Assembly (NCBI RefSeq): GCF_004362895.1
Contig: NZ_SNXI01000013.1
Location: forward strand, 1-64,000
Length of the DNA: 64,000 bases
Direction: 5' to 3'
Source: Idiomarina aquatica
GTDB taxonomy: Bacteria > Pseudomonadota > Gammaproteobacteria > Enterobacterales > Alteromonadaceae
Numbering within the stretch: position 1 is the first letter of the stretch; each line of letters opens with the position of its first letter. Shown one piece after another: positions 1-9,274 of this stretch. Made by a program: the position numbers and the translations under genes. Under the pieces are notes generated by a model that was not told the DNA's origin, made no database searches, and saw only the letters and a list, made by a program, of their open reading frames with translations.

Positions 1-92
1 TTGGTCCTCTCCACTCTGTTTCTATAGAAGCTTGAACCTCTATATTGGCACATTGCGATGCCGTTTAGGAGGGAGGGGACCATCTCATCAAG

Positions 93-1070
93 CTACAGCG
101 CCGGTGCAAATCCCGTAGAGACCAGATAGATACAATAGGCGATGTACATCGCCAAAAATGAAATACCATGAATCCGGTTGATGCGGCCGATGCGGTTGAT
201 GCGCAGCGAAAACAACAATAGCAGCAGCGTCAGCGCGGCCATGGTTACCCAGTCACGGTAAAGCACCAAAGGCTCTAACGAAATCGGATGGATGGTGCCG
301 GCGATACCCACAACCGCCAGGGTATTAAACATATTCGAGCCAATCACGTTACCCAGCGCCAAATCATGTTCGTTTTTGCGCACGGCGGCAATCGCTGAAG
401 CCAGTTCCGGCAGTGACGTACCGATAGCCACTACCGTCAGGCCGATAACCAAGTCACTGACGCCCAGCGCCTGCGAAATATTCACCGCGCCCCACACCAG
501 CGCCCGCGAACTCAACACCAGAAACACCAAGCCAACCAGCAGCCAAATCACCGCCGGCTTCATCGCCATCGGATGCGAATCAATCTCCTGGGTAAATTCG
601 GCCGCTAACGTATTCTGCTTGCCTTTAGCACCCAAATACACCGACCAGCCCATGTAGACGGCAAAAATTGCCAACAACAACCAGGCCTCAAGCTCGGTAA
701 TATTAAAGTCCCAAAGTAGTGCCGCAGAAAATAACGTAATAAGGATTAATACCGGCATTTCGCGTTTGATCACGCCGGATTGCACCGTGATCGGCGCAAG
801 TACCGCGGTTAAACCCAATACCAGCGCAATATTGGTAATGTTAGAACCGTAGGCGTTACCCAGCGCCAGCGCCGGGCTGCCATCTAACGAGGCCAATGCA
901 GAAACCACCATTTCAGGTGCAGAAGTACCAAAACCAATAATGACCATACCGATGATCAACGGTGGCATACCCAGATGCCTTGCAACCGCGGCCGAGCCAT
1001 CAACAAAACGATCGGCACTCCAAACTAATACCGCTAAACCAACGATGACCGCTACAATCGACAACGCCAT
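93..1070 (-). CDS. Calcium/sodium antiporter, CaCA family (YrbG-like)
   Basis: Inner-membrane cation exchanger of 325 aa, the same length as E. coli YrbG. Both alpha-repeats of the CaCA family are present: a GTSAPE motif followed by GNAYGSNITN in the N-terminal half, and GTSLPE followed by GNVIGSNMFN in the C-terminal half. These form the ion-binding centre. About ten hydrophobic segments surround them. The ATG start is preceded by AAGGG at good spacing. The gene lies 74 bp downstream of prpE on the same strand and may be cotranscribed with it, though no functional link is obvious. Ion specificity (Ca2+ versus another cation) cannot be read from the sequence. Confidence 0.9.
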   Translation of the reverse strand: MALSIVAVIVGLAVLVWSADRFVDGSAAVARHLGMPPLIIGMVIIGFGTSAPEMVVSALASLDGSPALALGNAYGSNITNIALVLGLTAVLAPITVQSGVIKREMPVLILITLFSAALLWDFNITELEAWLLLAIFAVYMGWSVYLGAKGKQNTLAAEFTQEIDSHPMAMKPAVIWLLVGLVFLVLSSRALVWGAVNISQALGVSDLVIGLTVVAIGTSLPELASAIAAVRKNEHDLALGNVIGSNMFNTLAVVGIAGTIHPISLEPLVLYRDWVTMAALTLLLLLFSLRINRIGRINRIHGISFLAMYIAYCIYLVSTGFAPAL

Positions 1071-1144
1071 TAATAACCCTTTGAATTTGGTTTAATTTAA
1101 TGGCGTCATTTTAGCGCGTTAAACGCAAAGTTACACTATTTGCT

Positions 1145-3031
1145 TTACCCTTGCTGCTCGGCAATGCTCTGCTGTATCGCCTCGATGCTGTTCGGATCAT
1201 CAATGGTCGACGGAATCGCCACATCCTCGCGTTGCAATAACTGCCGAATAAGCCGGCGCAAAATCTTACCGGAACGCGTTTTCGGCAATTTTGGCACCAC
1301 GTACAAGGTTTTTAAGCACGCAATCGCGCCAATTTCGTTGCGAATGGTTTGCACTAACTCGGCTTGCAACTGTGCCGGATCCACATCCACGTCATTTTTT
1401 AAGATCACCAGTCCAATAGGTAGTTCGCCTTTAAGGTCATCCGGCGTGCCCACCACCGCACACTCTGCAACGGCAGGATGTGCAGCCAGAATTTCTTCCA
1501 TCTCGCCGGTCGACAAGCGGTGCCCGGCAACGTTAATCACGTCGTCGGTACGGCCCATGATAAACACGTACCCCTCGTCATCAATATAGCCGCCGTCGCC
1601 ACTGCAATAATAACCGGGGAATGCCTTCAAATAGCTATCATGCAACCGTTGTTCGTCGCCCCAAACCGTCGGTAAACAGCCCGGTGGCAATGGCAAACGC
1701 ACACAAATCGAGCCTTCTTCACCGGCCGCAACCGGCTTACCCATGGTGTCCAGCACCGCAATTTCATAGCCCGGTACCGGCAGGCTCGATGAGCCCGGTT
1801 TAACCGGCGTTGCACCAACGCCTACCGGGTTCGCACACATGGGCCAGCCAGACTCGGTCTGCCACCAGTGATCATACACCGGCCGTCCGGTTACCTCGGT
1901 GGTCCACTCGTAAGTTGCCGGGTCTAAACGCTCGCCGGCCATATAAATGCGTTGCAGCGAACTGAGGTCATATTTTTTAAGGTATTCCGCGTGCGGATCT
2001 TCTTTTTTAATCGCCCGAAAAGCCGTCGGGGCCGAGAATACCGCAGTGGCTTTGTGCTGCTCTATAACCCGCCAAAATGCTCCTGCATCAGGGGTATTCA
2101 CCGGCTTACCCTCGTACAAAATGCTGGTACAGCCAAAAATTAGCGGCCCATAAACAATATAAGAATGGCCAACCACCCAGCCAACGTCCGACGCGGTGAA
2201 GAACACCTCACCCGGTTGCAGTCCGTACACATAGTTCATAGAAAAATTTAGCGCCACCGCATAACCACCGTGGTCGCGTACCACGCCCTTTGGTCGTCCG
2301 GTGGTGCCCGAGGTATACAAAATATAAAGCGGGTGCGTCGCCGCTACCGGCACCGCATCAACCGGCTGCGCGGTTTGCATTAACTGCTGCCAGTCATGGT
2401 CGCGACCGTCTTGTAATTCGGCAGTTTCTTGCTCACGTTGGAAGACAATCACGTTTTTTGGCGGCTTTTCGGCTTCTTTCAGCGCTTTATCTACGATAGG
2501 TTTATAGGCCAGTGTGCGTTTGCCTTCGATACCGCACGACGCGGTTAGCAACAGGGCAGGCTCGGCATCGTCAATGCGAATGGCCAACTCGTGCGCGGCA
2601 AAACCGCCAAATACCACCGAATGAATCGCGCCAACGCGGGCGCACGCCAGCATCGCAATCGCCGCCTGGGGTATCATAGGCATGTAGATAATGACGCGGT
2701 CGCCCTTTTCTACCCCCATCGACTGTATAACGCCGGCAAACTTCGCCACTTCGTCTTTCAGTTCGTTAAAGGTATATTTTTGCAGGCTTCCGGTAACCGG
2801 CGAGTCATAAATCAACGCATCCTGATCGCCACGACCGGCATTAATCTGCGCATCCAGAGCCAAATAACTGGCGTTGATTTCACCATCCGGGAACCAGTCC
2901 GCCAGTCCGTTCTTTTTAACAGCCGCACCTATAGTCGGCTGCTTAAACCATTGCAGCCGCTTGGCCTGCTCCAGCCAAAAGCCCTCAGGATCCTGCTGCG
3001 CTTCGGTATAAATCTCGTGATAAGCCTGCAT
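1145..3031 (-). CDS. prpE: Propionyl-CoA synthetase
   Basis: Acyl-CoA synthetase of the ANL (AMP-forming) superfamily that activates propionate to propionyl-CoA through an acyl-adenylate. At 628 aa it matches the length of E. coli PrpE. Visible motifs are the P-loop-like YTSGTTGRPKGVV (about residue 240), DHWWQTESGWP in the substrate/AMP region, the hinge region SGDGGYIDDEGYVFIMGRTDD, and the C-terminal LPKTRSGKILRR carrying the catalytic, usually acetylatable, lysine. GAGG plus GTAG lie just upstream of the ATG. The other methylcitrate genes (prpBCD) are not adjacent, so here it probably acts in general propionate or short-chain acid salvage. Acetyl-CoA synthetase is the main alternative, but the length and residues fit PrpE better. 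Confidence 0.9.
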   Translation of the reverse strand: MQAYHEIYTEAQQDPEGFWLEQAKRLQWFKQPTIGAAVKKNGLADWFPDGEINASYLALDAQINAGRGDQDALIYDSPVTGSLQKYTFNELKDEVAKFAGVIQSMGVEKGDRVIIYMPMIPQAAIAMLACARVGAIHSVVFGGFAAHELAIRIDDAEPALLLTASCGIEGKRTLAYKPIVDKALKEAEKPPKNVIVFQREQETAELQDGRDHDWQQLMQTAQPVDAVPVAATHPLYILYTSGTTGRPKGVVRDHGGYAVALNFSMNYVYGLQPGEVFFTASDVGWVVGHSYIVYGPLIFGCTSILYEGKPVNTPDAGAFWRVIEQHKATAVFSAPTAFRAIKKEDPHAEYLKKYDLSSLQRIYMAGERLDPATYEWTTEVTGRPVYDHWWQTESGWPMCANPVGVGATPVKPGSSSLPVPGYEIAVLDTMGKPVAAGEEGSICVRLPLPPGCLPTVWGDEQRLHDSYLKAFPGYYCSGDGGYIDDEGYVFIMGRTDDVINVAGHRLSTGEMEEILAAHPAVAECAVVGTPDDLKGELPIGLVILKNDVDVDPAQLQAELVQTIRNEIGAIACLKTLYVVPKLPKTRSGKILRRLIRQLLQREDVAIPSTIDDPNSIEAIQQSIAEQQG

Positions 3032-3138
3032 ACTGCTACCTCAAATCCATTTTTTAACATCTTGATAACAGCATAGGCTGTGGCAGGAAATATGGAATTC
3101 GACCTTGGTCGCATCATTGTGTAAAAACGCCGAGGTTG

Positions 3139-4518
3139 CTAGCTACGTGCGATAGGAATGCGACCGGTCGATATGGCCTTACGGCGGATACTGGGAATGG
3201 GCGCAATGCGAAACAGATCGCCATTGACACCTGTCAGCGTTCGTTTAATGCCGATTTCGCGAGCAATCTCGGCGTGACGTTTTAAGTGTTGCGACTCGCC
3301 ATGGGTGGGGATAACCAGCGCCGGGGTAAGCCATCGGTAAAGTTGCTTAAGCTCTTCCTGGTTAGGGTGACCAGAGGCGTGGATAGGCAACTCAGTGTCA
3401 TCCTTCTGGATAACCGCGATACCACGGGCACTGAATTTTTTCTTCATCGTGTCGATTGGCGCTTCATTGCCCGGAATCACCATCGCGCTCAAGATGACGG
3501 TATCGCCTTTATCCATCGCCAACATTGGATGGGAGTCGTCCGCTAAACGCGATAGCGCAGCACGCGGCTCACCCTGACAACCGGTAGCCACCACCATCAC
3601 TTCGTGCGGCGGCAGATAGCCGACGTGCTGGTGCGTGATAAGCTCTAAATCATCCGGCCATAGGCCAAACGCTCTGGCGGTGGCGACGTGCCGTTCTAAC
3701 GAGCGTCCAAATACAGCCATGCGCCGGCCGGCGCGTTCAGCCACTTTAGCCAGTGTAACCAGGCGGGCAATATTGCTACTGAAACAACCGACCACCACGC
3801 GCCCTTCGCAGCGTTTGGTTTCTGCCAGCAGTCCCTCAAAACATTCTGCTTCTGACACCGACCAGCCCGGTTTTAATGCATTGGTAGAGTCACCAACGAC
3901 CGCATCAATGGGGATATTCGCCAGCTGTTGGAGCGCGCTGGCATCAATCGGCGCACCAATCACCGGGTCACGATCAATTTTCCAGTCACCGGTATGTACG
4001 ACACGGGCAGCGGGAGTTTCCAGTAAAATGCCATAAGGATCGGGTAATGAATGGGTCAACCGGATCCAGGTGGCCTGAAAAACGCCAATGGTGACAGTTT
4101 CGCCGTCGTTAACTTCAATTATCCGCACTTTATCGGCAAAATTGGTATAACTGAGCTTTCGCCGTAACACCGCCGCGGTATAGGGCGTGGTATAAATGGG
4201 GCACTTCAGCCGTGGCCATAAATCTTCAACCGCACCAATATGGTCCTCATGCGCATGAGTGATAATCAACCCAGCCAGTAAATCGAGATTGTCGGTGATA
4301 AATTTTGGATCAGGCGCCACCACCTCATGTTTTACTTCACCAGCATCGTCCGGATTGAGCGGTTCGTCAAAGGACACCCCGCAATCGACCATCAGCCACT
4401 GCCCTCCGTGCCCGTAAAGGTTCATGTTCATACCGATTTCACCGGTACCACCGAGCGGCAGAAACCAAAAATCACTGCTGGCAGGAACCACCTGACCTCC
4501 ATTACCCATTAAAACCAT
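3139..4518 (-). CDS. RNase J-like beta-CASP metallo-beta-lactamase nuclease
   Basis: Soluble 459-aa metallo-beta-lactamase fold protein. The metal-binding HAHEDH motif is at residues 88-93, with a downstream HTGDWKID and a C-terminal THGESQH that fit the beta-CASP arrangement of RNase J-type ribonucleases. It is about 100 residues shorter than typical Firmicute RNase J and appears to lack the C-terminal domain. Such short RNase J-like proteins occur in gammaproteobacteria alongside RNase E, and their role is unsettled. There is a second in-frame ATG three codons inside, and neither start has a strong ribosome-binding site. The gene is monocistronic by spacing, between prpE and a repeat/RAYT region. 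Confidence 0.8.
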   Translation of the reverse strand: MVLMGNGGQVVPASSDFWFLPLGGTGEIGMNMNLYGHGGQWLMVDCGVSFDEPLNPDDAGEVKHEVVAPDPKFITDNLDLLAGLIITHAHEDHIGAVEDLWPRLKCPIYTTPYTAAVLRRKLSYTNFADKVRIIEVNDGETVTIGVFQATWIRLTHSLPDPYGILLETPAARVVHTGDWKIDRDPVIGAPIDASALQQLANIPIDAVVGDSTNALKPGWSVSEAECFEGLLAETKRCEGRVVVGCFSSNIARLVTLAKVAERAGRRMAVFGRSLERHVATARAFGLWPDDLELITHQHVGYLPPHEVMVVATGCQGEPRAALSRLADDSHPMLAMDKGDTVILSAMVIPGNEAPIDTMKKKFSARGIAVIQKDDTELPIHASGHPNQEELKQLYRWLTPALVIPTHGESQHLKRHAEIAREIGIKRTLTGVNGDLFRIAPIPSIRRKAISTGRIPIARS

Positions 4519-4577
4519 AGTGTCTCATATACGTCGCAACGCGGGCAAAACGATTAACATGATTAAGAACCAAAGAT

Positions 4578-4612
4578 TTAACCACGGAGGGCACCGAGCC
4601 CACGGAGAAAAA
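4578..4612. repeat. CACGGAG element, single arm (copy 1)
   Basis: One arm of the intergenic CACGGAG hairpin element: TTAACCACGGAGGG followed by degenerate CACGGAG units and an A-run. No opposite arm is visible before the RAYT gene, so this copy is a half-element. It lies between the RAYT stop and the start of the RNase J-like gene. Confidence 0.75.
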
Positions 4613-4632
4613 ATATTTTATGCCCAAAACAT

Positions 4633-5181
4633 TTATTGCCCCACCAAATTCCGCCATGCCGGCGGGTAGCGGCCTTTGGCGATAAATTCGTGCAATGTTG
4701 AATGCGGCCATTCCCAGGGCCGATTAGCGTAGCCATGTTTTACCGGATTATAAACGCAATATTTAATACAGCGCTCATAATCGACTTGGTCAGCGATCCA
4801 ATGGTCATAAAATCCCTTATGCCACAAGCTCCCCCGCTTCGCTCTTCGACGCTGCTTAACTTTATCATTCAAATTATACTTTTTAGATGAATATTGCGGT
4901 AACGCACGCGTCATATGGCTTTTAAAACATGCAATAAATCGACCCAGTTCAATATGATGGGTTCGAATAACAAAATGCATATGGTCCGGCATCACCACCC
5001 ACGCATGAACCTCGAGCGGATATTTGTCCCGCGCACGCTTCAACGCACACCGAAACGCTGCAAGAACATCAGGCTCTGTGAGAACAGGCTCACGCTGGTA
5101 GGTATTCATGGTGACGAAATACATACCCGCGGGATAATATTTTCGGGGTTTCCATTTTTTCATCCCCCAATTGAAAATCAT
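4633..5181 (-). CDS. REP-associated tyrosine transposase (RAYT), IS200-like
   Basis: Single-copy Y1-type transposase of the RAYT group (182 aa). RAYTs are related to IS200/IS605 TnpA and are thought to process REP palindromes. The metal-binding HUH motif is visible as PDHMHFVI, and the catalytic tyrosine probably lies in KYCVYNPVKHGY, followed by the group-typical RPWEWPHSTLHEFI and a C-terminal GRYPPAW. The frame is intact and the protein may be active. An ATG six codons inside is an alternative start; neither has a normal ribosome-binding site. It is flanked by a CACGGAG half-element downstream and a composite REP-like element about 180 bp upstream, as expected for a RAYT locus. Confidence 0.88.
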   Translation of the reverse strand: MIFNWGMKKWKPRKYYPAGMYFVTMNTYQREPVLTEPDVLAAFRCALKRARDKYPLEVHAWVVMPDHMHFVIRTHHIELGRFIACFKSHMTRALPQYSSKKYNLNDKVKQRRRAKRGSLWHKGFYDHWIADQVDYERCIKYCVYNPVKHGYANRPWEWPHSTLHEFIAKGRYPPAWRNLVGQ

Positions 5182-5359
5182 CGCCGCGAAAATCGCCGGG
5201 GATATTGGATTAAAATCGACAACGAAATATCGGATATCGGGGAAGGGTTTTTTAGGGAGCGGGATTGAATTCGGGATGGGATTTAAGGGAGATCGGGGAA
5301 GCGGCGGGATTGGGATTTATGCTGCATCGAGGAAGCGGCGGGATTGGGATTTATGCTGG
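5182..5359. other. Gene-free stretch between RAYT and the composite repeat
   Basis: No credible gene is seen. The stretch is G-rich on the plus strand and holds two direct copies of a GCGGGATTGGGATTTATGCTG-like unit about 40 bp apart. A similar GGGATTTAT-CTG string precedes the second composite element near 27.86 kb, so this is probably part of the repeat. Confidence 0.5.
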
Positions 5360-5585
5360 CTTCCGGCGCTGGGTTCTAGTCCGCCTCCACCGGTGCGCTC
5401 CCTACGGTCGCTAAACCGGTGGGTACTCACGATCTGCCAAGGCTCCTCTGCATCGCGAGCGCCTTTTCATTTTTATCGTGCTGACGTTAAATTCTTTAAA
5501 ACCTCGATGTTTGCATTTCCGGGGGAATGAATTCATATCGTGTGTACCCGCCGGTTTAGCGAGGCGAAGCCGAGCGCACCGGCGG
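5360..5585. repeat. Composite REP-like element with inverted arms (family A, copy 1)
   Basis: Two inverted arms, 5389-5426 and 5544-5585, flank a centre of about 120 bp. Read on the same strand, both arms run GTACCC(A/G)CCGGTTTAGCGA...GAGCGCACCGG, and each arm can itself fold into a hairpin. The left margin carries CTTCCGGC. A second copy with the same arms but an unrelated centre lies at 27872-28120. The position just upstream of the RAYT gene suggests that these are its cognate repeats. Confidence 0.8.
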
Positions 5586-5679
5586 AAGAAGCCTCTCGCC
5601 GCCTATAAATCCCATCAAAGCCGCCCCGAATTCGCCTGCGAGCCCCATCGAAGCCTCCAAAGCCATAGCCTGCAGAAAC

Positions 5680-5703
5680 AAAAAAACCGCCTCAAGGGCG
5701 GTT
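5680..5703 (-). terminator. Intrinsic terminator of tRNA-Ser
   Basis: Read on the minus strand, a GC-rich hairpin (AACCGCC-CTTGA-GGCGGTT) is followed by a run of seven T. It starts 13 bp beyond the tRNA 3' CCA, as expected for a single-tRNA transcript. Confidence 0.85.
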
Positions 5704-5716
5704 CTTTCTTATATAT

Positions 5717-5804
5717 TGGCGGAGAGAGAGGGATTCGAACCCTCGATAGCTTGCGCTATACACACTTTCCAGGCGTGCTCCTTCAGCCACTCGGACACCT
5801 CTCC
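5717..5804 (-). tRNA. tRNA-Ser (anticodon GGA)
   Basis: Class II tRNA of 88 nt including an encoded CCA. The acceptor stem pairs GGAGAGG with TCTCTCC, with one G-T wobble at the inner end. The anticodon loop CTGGAAAG gives GGA, read as serine (UCC/UCU). A long variable arm (TGTATAGCGCAAGCTATC) and the T-loop GTTCGAATC are present. Discriminator base G is typical of tRNA-Ser. Confidence 0.97.
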
Positions 5805-5816
5805 GGAACGGCCGCT

Positions 5817-5845
5817 ATACTAGGGGTTTTAGCCGGTTAGTTCAA
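5817..5845 (-). promoter_or_regulatory. Promoter of tRNA-Ser
   Basis: On the minus strand, -35 TTGAAC and -10 TAGTAT are separated by exactly 17 bp. The -10 is followed by a GC-rich discriminator (AGCGGCCG), the signature of stringently controlled stable-RNA promoters. The predicted start lies a few bases upstream of the mature tRNA 5' end. Confidence 0.8.
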
Positions 5846-5882
5846 GTCATTTTGCGCTAACAGGCTAAAACTCATACATCTT

Positions 5883-7514
5883 TTACGACACCCGGAAGCG
5901 GCGCACCTGGCCACTTAAGCGCTTGGCCAGCTCATTTAACTCGCGGCTGGACGAGCTGACTTGCTCAGAACCCGCCGCCGACTGCTCAGTCGCCTGGGTA
6001 ATACTATGGAAGTTTTCGTTAATTTCATCCGCTACCGAGCTTTGTTCTTCCGCCGCGGTGGCGATTTGCGCATTCATATCAGTCATGCGTTTGACGGCTT
6101 CGTTGACGGTCTGCAACGACTGCCCTGCCCGACGCGCCTGCTCCACACTATCCGACGCCTGTTGCTGGCCGCGTTCCATTACCGACACTGCATTACCCGC
6201 GCTGGTTTTCATGGTGCCAATAACCGTCTGGATGCTCTTCGTCGACTCCTGGGTACGATTCGCCAACGCGCGAACTTCATCAGCTACTACCGAGAACCCA
6301 CGGCCATGCTCACCCGCACGAGCCGCCTCAATGGCCGCATTCAATGCCAATAAATTAGTCTGGTCAGCAATCCCCTCGATAACCTCAAGCACTTTATTAA
6401 TCTCTTCGGTATTATCACTCAGCTGCGTAATCACCGCGGCGGCATTCTCTACTTCATGCGCCAACGATTCAATCGAGCGAATGGTCGAATCGACTTCGGC
6501 ACTGCCCTGCTGGGTTTCACGATCGGTCTCGTCAGCCAACTGTGCCGCTTCGTTAGTATGGCGGGCTACTTCACTCACCGTTTGCGACATTTGGTTAATT
6601 GCCGCAGCACCCTGAGTGGTTTCGTCCTGTTGTTTAATCACCAGCTGCGAATTATTGTCCGCGGTCTCTGACAACTCGCCGGATGAATTTAACAAGGTAT
6701 CAGACGACTCAGACACTTCTTTAACCAACCGCTGCAGCTGACGAACCATGCGGTTCACCTGCTCCATCATCGAGCCTTCATACTTAGAGTGAGTCGATAC
6801 CGTCAAATCACCATCAGCAATGCGCTCCAGCACTTCCACCGCCTCTTCAGGCTCGCCACCAATGGTATGCGTTAAGCGGCGCACAATAAAATAACTCACT
6901 ACCGCACCGGCAATAATCGCAAACGCCGTAACAATCCACATTAATGTCGTGAAGTTATTACTATCTTCCAATACCGAGTCGACACCATCTGCAATTGACG
7001 CCTCTTCGTAATCAATAAAGTCATTAATCCGATTAAGCCACTCAGCATAGGCCGGCGATAAGTCCGTCAATACATAATCCTGCGCTTGCTGACGTTGCCC
7101 TGCGGCCAACAGCCGTTCAACTTCAACCGCCGTCGCCAACGCCCGCTGCTGAATCTCATCAATTCGCGCCAACAATTCTTTTTCGCGGCTATTCACATAC
7201 TGAGGATTACTAATAACCGAATCCATACCCTGTTCAGCATCATCATAGGCCGCCGCTAATTCTTCTATTAACGCCCGAAATTCATCCCGCTCGGCGGCAC
7301 TTTCGGTTAGCACTAAATCACGCAGGGCAATAGCGCGGTCATGCACTGAGCCGCGATAATTAATCGCATAGCGTTGTTTTTCGCTGCCGACTTCGTTAAC
7401 CCGGGTCAGGGTTTTATTAATTTCGTCGACCTGGTAGGTTCCAATCACCGTAGTGGCGACTAACAACAATATAATGAAGGCAAAACCCGCATAAAGACGG
7501 TTGGCAATCGTCAT
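5883..7514 (-). CDS. Methyl-accepting chemotaxis protein
   Basis: Transmembrane chemoreceptor of 543 aa. TM1 is at about residues 4-25, followed by a periplasmic helical ligand-binding region of about 150 residues (four-helix-bundle type). TM2 is near residues 190-210, then a HAMP domain ([20 protein letters not shown]) and the signalling hairpin, whose tip reads [20 protein letters not shown]. The ATG at 7514 is chosen because GGAG lies six bases upstream; an in-frame TTG four codons earlier has no such site. There is no C-terminal NWETF-type CheR-tether pentapeptide. The ligand is unknown. It stands alone, far from the che cluster at the right end of the window. Confidence 0.93.
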   Translation of the reverse strand: MTIANRLYAGFAFIILLLVATTVIGTYQVDEINKTLTRVNEVGSEKQRYAINYRGSVHDRAIALRDLVLTESAAERDEFRALIEELAAAYDDAEQGMDSVISNPQYVNSREKELLARIDEIQQRALATAVEVERLLAAGQRQQAQDYVLTDLSPAYAEWLNRINDFIDYEEASIADGVDSVLEDSNNFTTLMWIVTAFAIIAGAVVSYFIVRRLTHTIGGEPEEAVEVLERIADGDLTVSTHSKYEGSMMEQVNRMVRQLQRLVKEVSESSDTLLNSSGELSETADNNSQLVIKQQDETTQGAAAINQMSQTVSEVARHTNEAAQLADETDRETQQGSAEVDSTIRSIESLAHEVENAAAVITQLSDNTEEINKVLEVIEGIADQTNLLALNAAIEAARAGEHGRGFSVVADEVRALANRTQESTKSIQTVIGTMKTSAGNAVSVMERGQQQASDSVEQARRAGQSLQTVNEAVKRMTDMNAQIATAAEEQSSVADEINENFHSITQATEQSAAGSEQVSSSSRELNELAKRLSGQVRRFRVS

Positions 7515-7602
7515 CAATAACTCCAAATTGATTGATTATTCTATTTTAACGAAGAGTTTTACCCATTTAATGCAGGTTTAGATCAAAAATATTCGAAAAA
7601 AC

Positions 7603-8664
7603 CTAAAACTGTTGGGTTTCGCCAACTGCCATTATCTGAAATTCCTGCTCAGACAGACCCGCCTGCTCGCGCGCCGCCGCAATATCATCCAAGGTTCTCT
7701 GAATGCCTTCCGCGGCTAACTGGAACGCTCCCCAATGCATGGTCACGCTTTGTTTTGCACCAATATCACGGTGAATCAAGGTCGCCTGATAGGGGTCAAC
7801 ATGGGGCATTTCCATAAACCAGCGCGGTAAATAGGCGCCGACCGGATTTAAAGCCAAATCGACCGGCGCAAAGCGCTCGCCAATTTCCTTAAACTGCACC
7901 TCGTTATAGCCGGTATCACCGCCAAACCACACCCGCCAGTCGCCAATATCAATCACATAACTAGCCCATAAGGTTTCAAAACGATCCCACAACGACCGTC
8001 CCGACCAGTGCTGACTCGGCGTGGCATAAACAGACAAATCACCGCTAGCCAGCGAAGCACTCTGCCACCAATCCAGTTCAGTCACCTGCGACTCAGCAAT
8101 ACCCAGCTCAACAAACCATGATTTTAACTTTAACGGCACGTAATAATGCACATCCGGGCCCAACGCCAAAATGCTGGCTTCATCCAGGTGATCATAGTGA
8201 TCATGCGAAATAACCACCGCATCAATCGGCGGCAATTCGTGCAGTGATAGTGGCAGTTCAGTTAACCGCGATGGCCCGGCAAAACTAACCGGCGACGCGC
8301 GCTCACTAAAAATCGGGTCGGTAAGCACATTCATGCCCTGGTATTGCAGTAAAAACGTCGAATGCCCCACCCAGGTAACGATCCGCTCGTCCGGGTCCGG
8401 CGACTGAATCGCCGCTAAATCGGGCTCGGCCACAGGGATTAAATGCGCCTGCTCGGCCTGATCCTTCCACTCCACGTCACCAAACCAGCGCATATACCAG
8501 TAATCAAAAAAACCGGTATCTTTTTCTGCGCCATGCAAGTTTTTAAAACCCTCGGCGGTGTGCCAGGGTTTAGTGGGCTGATAAGAAGGGCTGGAACAAC
8601 TGACTAAAACTAAACTAACGGCAATCCAACAACCAGCGAAAAAGCCGTAACTGACTCGGGACAT
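7603..8664 (-). CDS. Metallo-beta-lactamase-fold hydrolase, lipoprotein (NAPE-PLD/UlaG-like)
   Basis: Predicted lipoprotein of 353 aa: a hydrophobic signal with lipobox LVSC (Cys23), then an MBL-fold domain with the zinc motif HDHYDHLD (154-161) and a later GGDTGY metal-binding element. The pattern resembles the NAPE-phospholipase D/UlaG-type subgroup, whose bacterial substrates are mostly unknown. The ATG at 8664 is preferred because it puts a clean signal peptide at the N-terminus and follows a GGAG. It overlaps the end of the upstream C26 hydrolase gene by 50 bp, so translation is probably coupled. It is the last gene of the M28-amidoligase-C26-MBL operon and likely acts in the periplasm or at the membrane. 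Confidence 0.8.
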   Translation of the reverse strand: MSRVSYGFFAGCWIAVSLVLVSCSSPSYQPTKPWHTAEGFKNLHGAEKDTGFFDYWYMRWFGDVEWKDQAEQAHLIPVAEPDLAAIQSPDPDERIVTWVGHSTFLLQYQGMNVLTDPIFSERASPVSFAGPSRLTELPLSLHELPPIDAVVISHDHYDHLDEASILALGPDVHYYVPLKLKSWFVELGIAESQVTELDWWQSASLASGDLSVYATPSQHWSGRSLWDRFETLWASYVIDIGDWRVWFGGDTGYNEVQFKEIGERFAPVDLALNPVGAYLPRWFMEMPHVDPYQATLIHRDIGAKQSVTMHWGAFQLAAEGIQRTLDDIAAAREQAGLSEQEFQIMAVGETQQF

Positions 8665-9274
8665 AAAACAAATACTCCGGATGCCACTGAACTCCAATCA
8701 CGTCTCGCTGTGTATGCTCCGACGCCTGAATAAAACCGTCAAGATCCCAACCCACGGCGCGCATGTCCGTGCCGGTGCGCGAGACAATCTGCGAATGCAG
8801 GCTGTTAACCCGCAGCCGTTGCTTGCGGCATACCGCAGCAATACAAGAATCATCCGCTAAACGCACCTGCTTGGTGGGCAACAATCCGGGACGGTTATAG
8901 GTCAATTTACGTAACTCGCGGATGTTTTGGTTCAGCGCCCCGCCTAAAACCACGTTAATTAACTGCGAGCCCCGGCAAATGCCCAATAGCGGCCGATTAT
9001 GCTCCAGCGCCCAACGGATCCAGCTAATTTCCAGATCGTCGCGATCCGGATCGTATTCGCCATCGGGTTCCGGCTGCTGCTCGTAATGCGACGGGCTTAT
9101 GTCATCACCGCCGCCAATAATCACGGCATCAATAGCATCAGGCGACACCTGATGCCGCACACTTACCCGCAGCGGGCAAGCGCCAAGCAAGCGCAGCGCC
9201 AGCCAGGTACACCACCACGACGGCGACCAGCGCCGTGCATTACCGGTTACCACCACCCGCGGTCGACTAGCCAT
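8615..9274 (-). CDS. Class I glutamine amidotransferase-like hydrolase (peptidase C26 family)
   Basis: Cytoplasmic 219-aa protein of the gamma-glutamyl-gamma-aminobutyrate hydrolase family (PuuD-like). The nucleophile elbow GICRGSQ places Cys100, the oxyanion/GGGDD region is at about 54-58, and the His-Glu pair is in GVQWHPEYLFY near the C-terminus. The family hydrolyses gamma-glutamyl amides or supplies ammonia from glutamine. ATG 9274 is chosen over an upstream TTG because GGAG and AGG lie just before it. It overlaps the amidoligase gene upstream by 28 bp and the MBL lipoprotein gene downstream. Next to an amidoligase, it may be the amide-breaking counterpart of that enzyme. The true substrate is unknown. 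Confidence 0.85.
   Translation of the reverse strand: MASRPRVVVTGNARRWSPSWWCTWLALRLLGACPLRVSVRHQVSPDAIDAVIIGGGDDISPSHYEQQPEPDGEYDPDRDDLEISWIRWALEHNRPLLGICRGSQLINVVLGGALNQNIRELRKLTYNRPGLLPTKQVRLADDSCIAAVCRKQRLRVNSLHSQIVSRTGTDMRAVGWDLDGFIQASEHTQRDVIGVQWHPEYLFYVPSQLRLFRWLLDCR

Noticed and set aside
5923..6615. 230-aa open frame opposite the chemoreceptor gene
   Set aside because: It is the shadow of the strongly biased MCP signalling domain; no ribosome-binding site and no family motifs.
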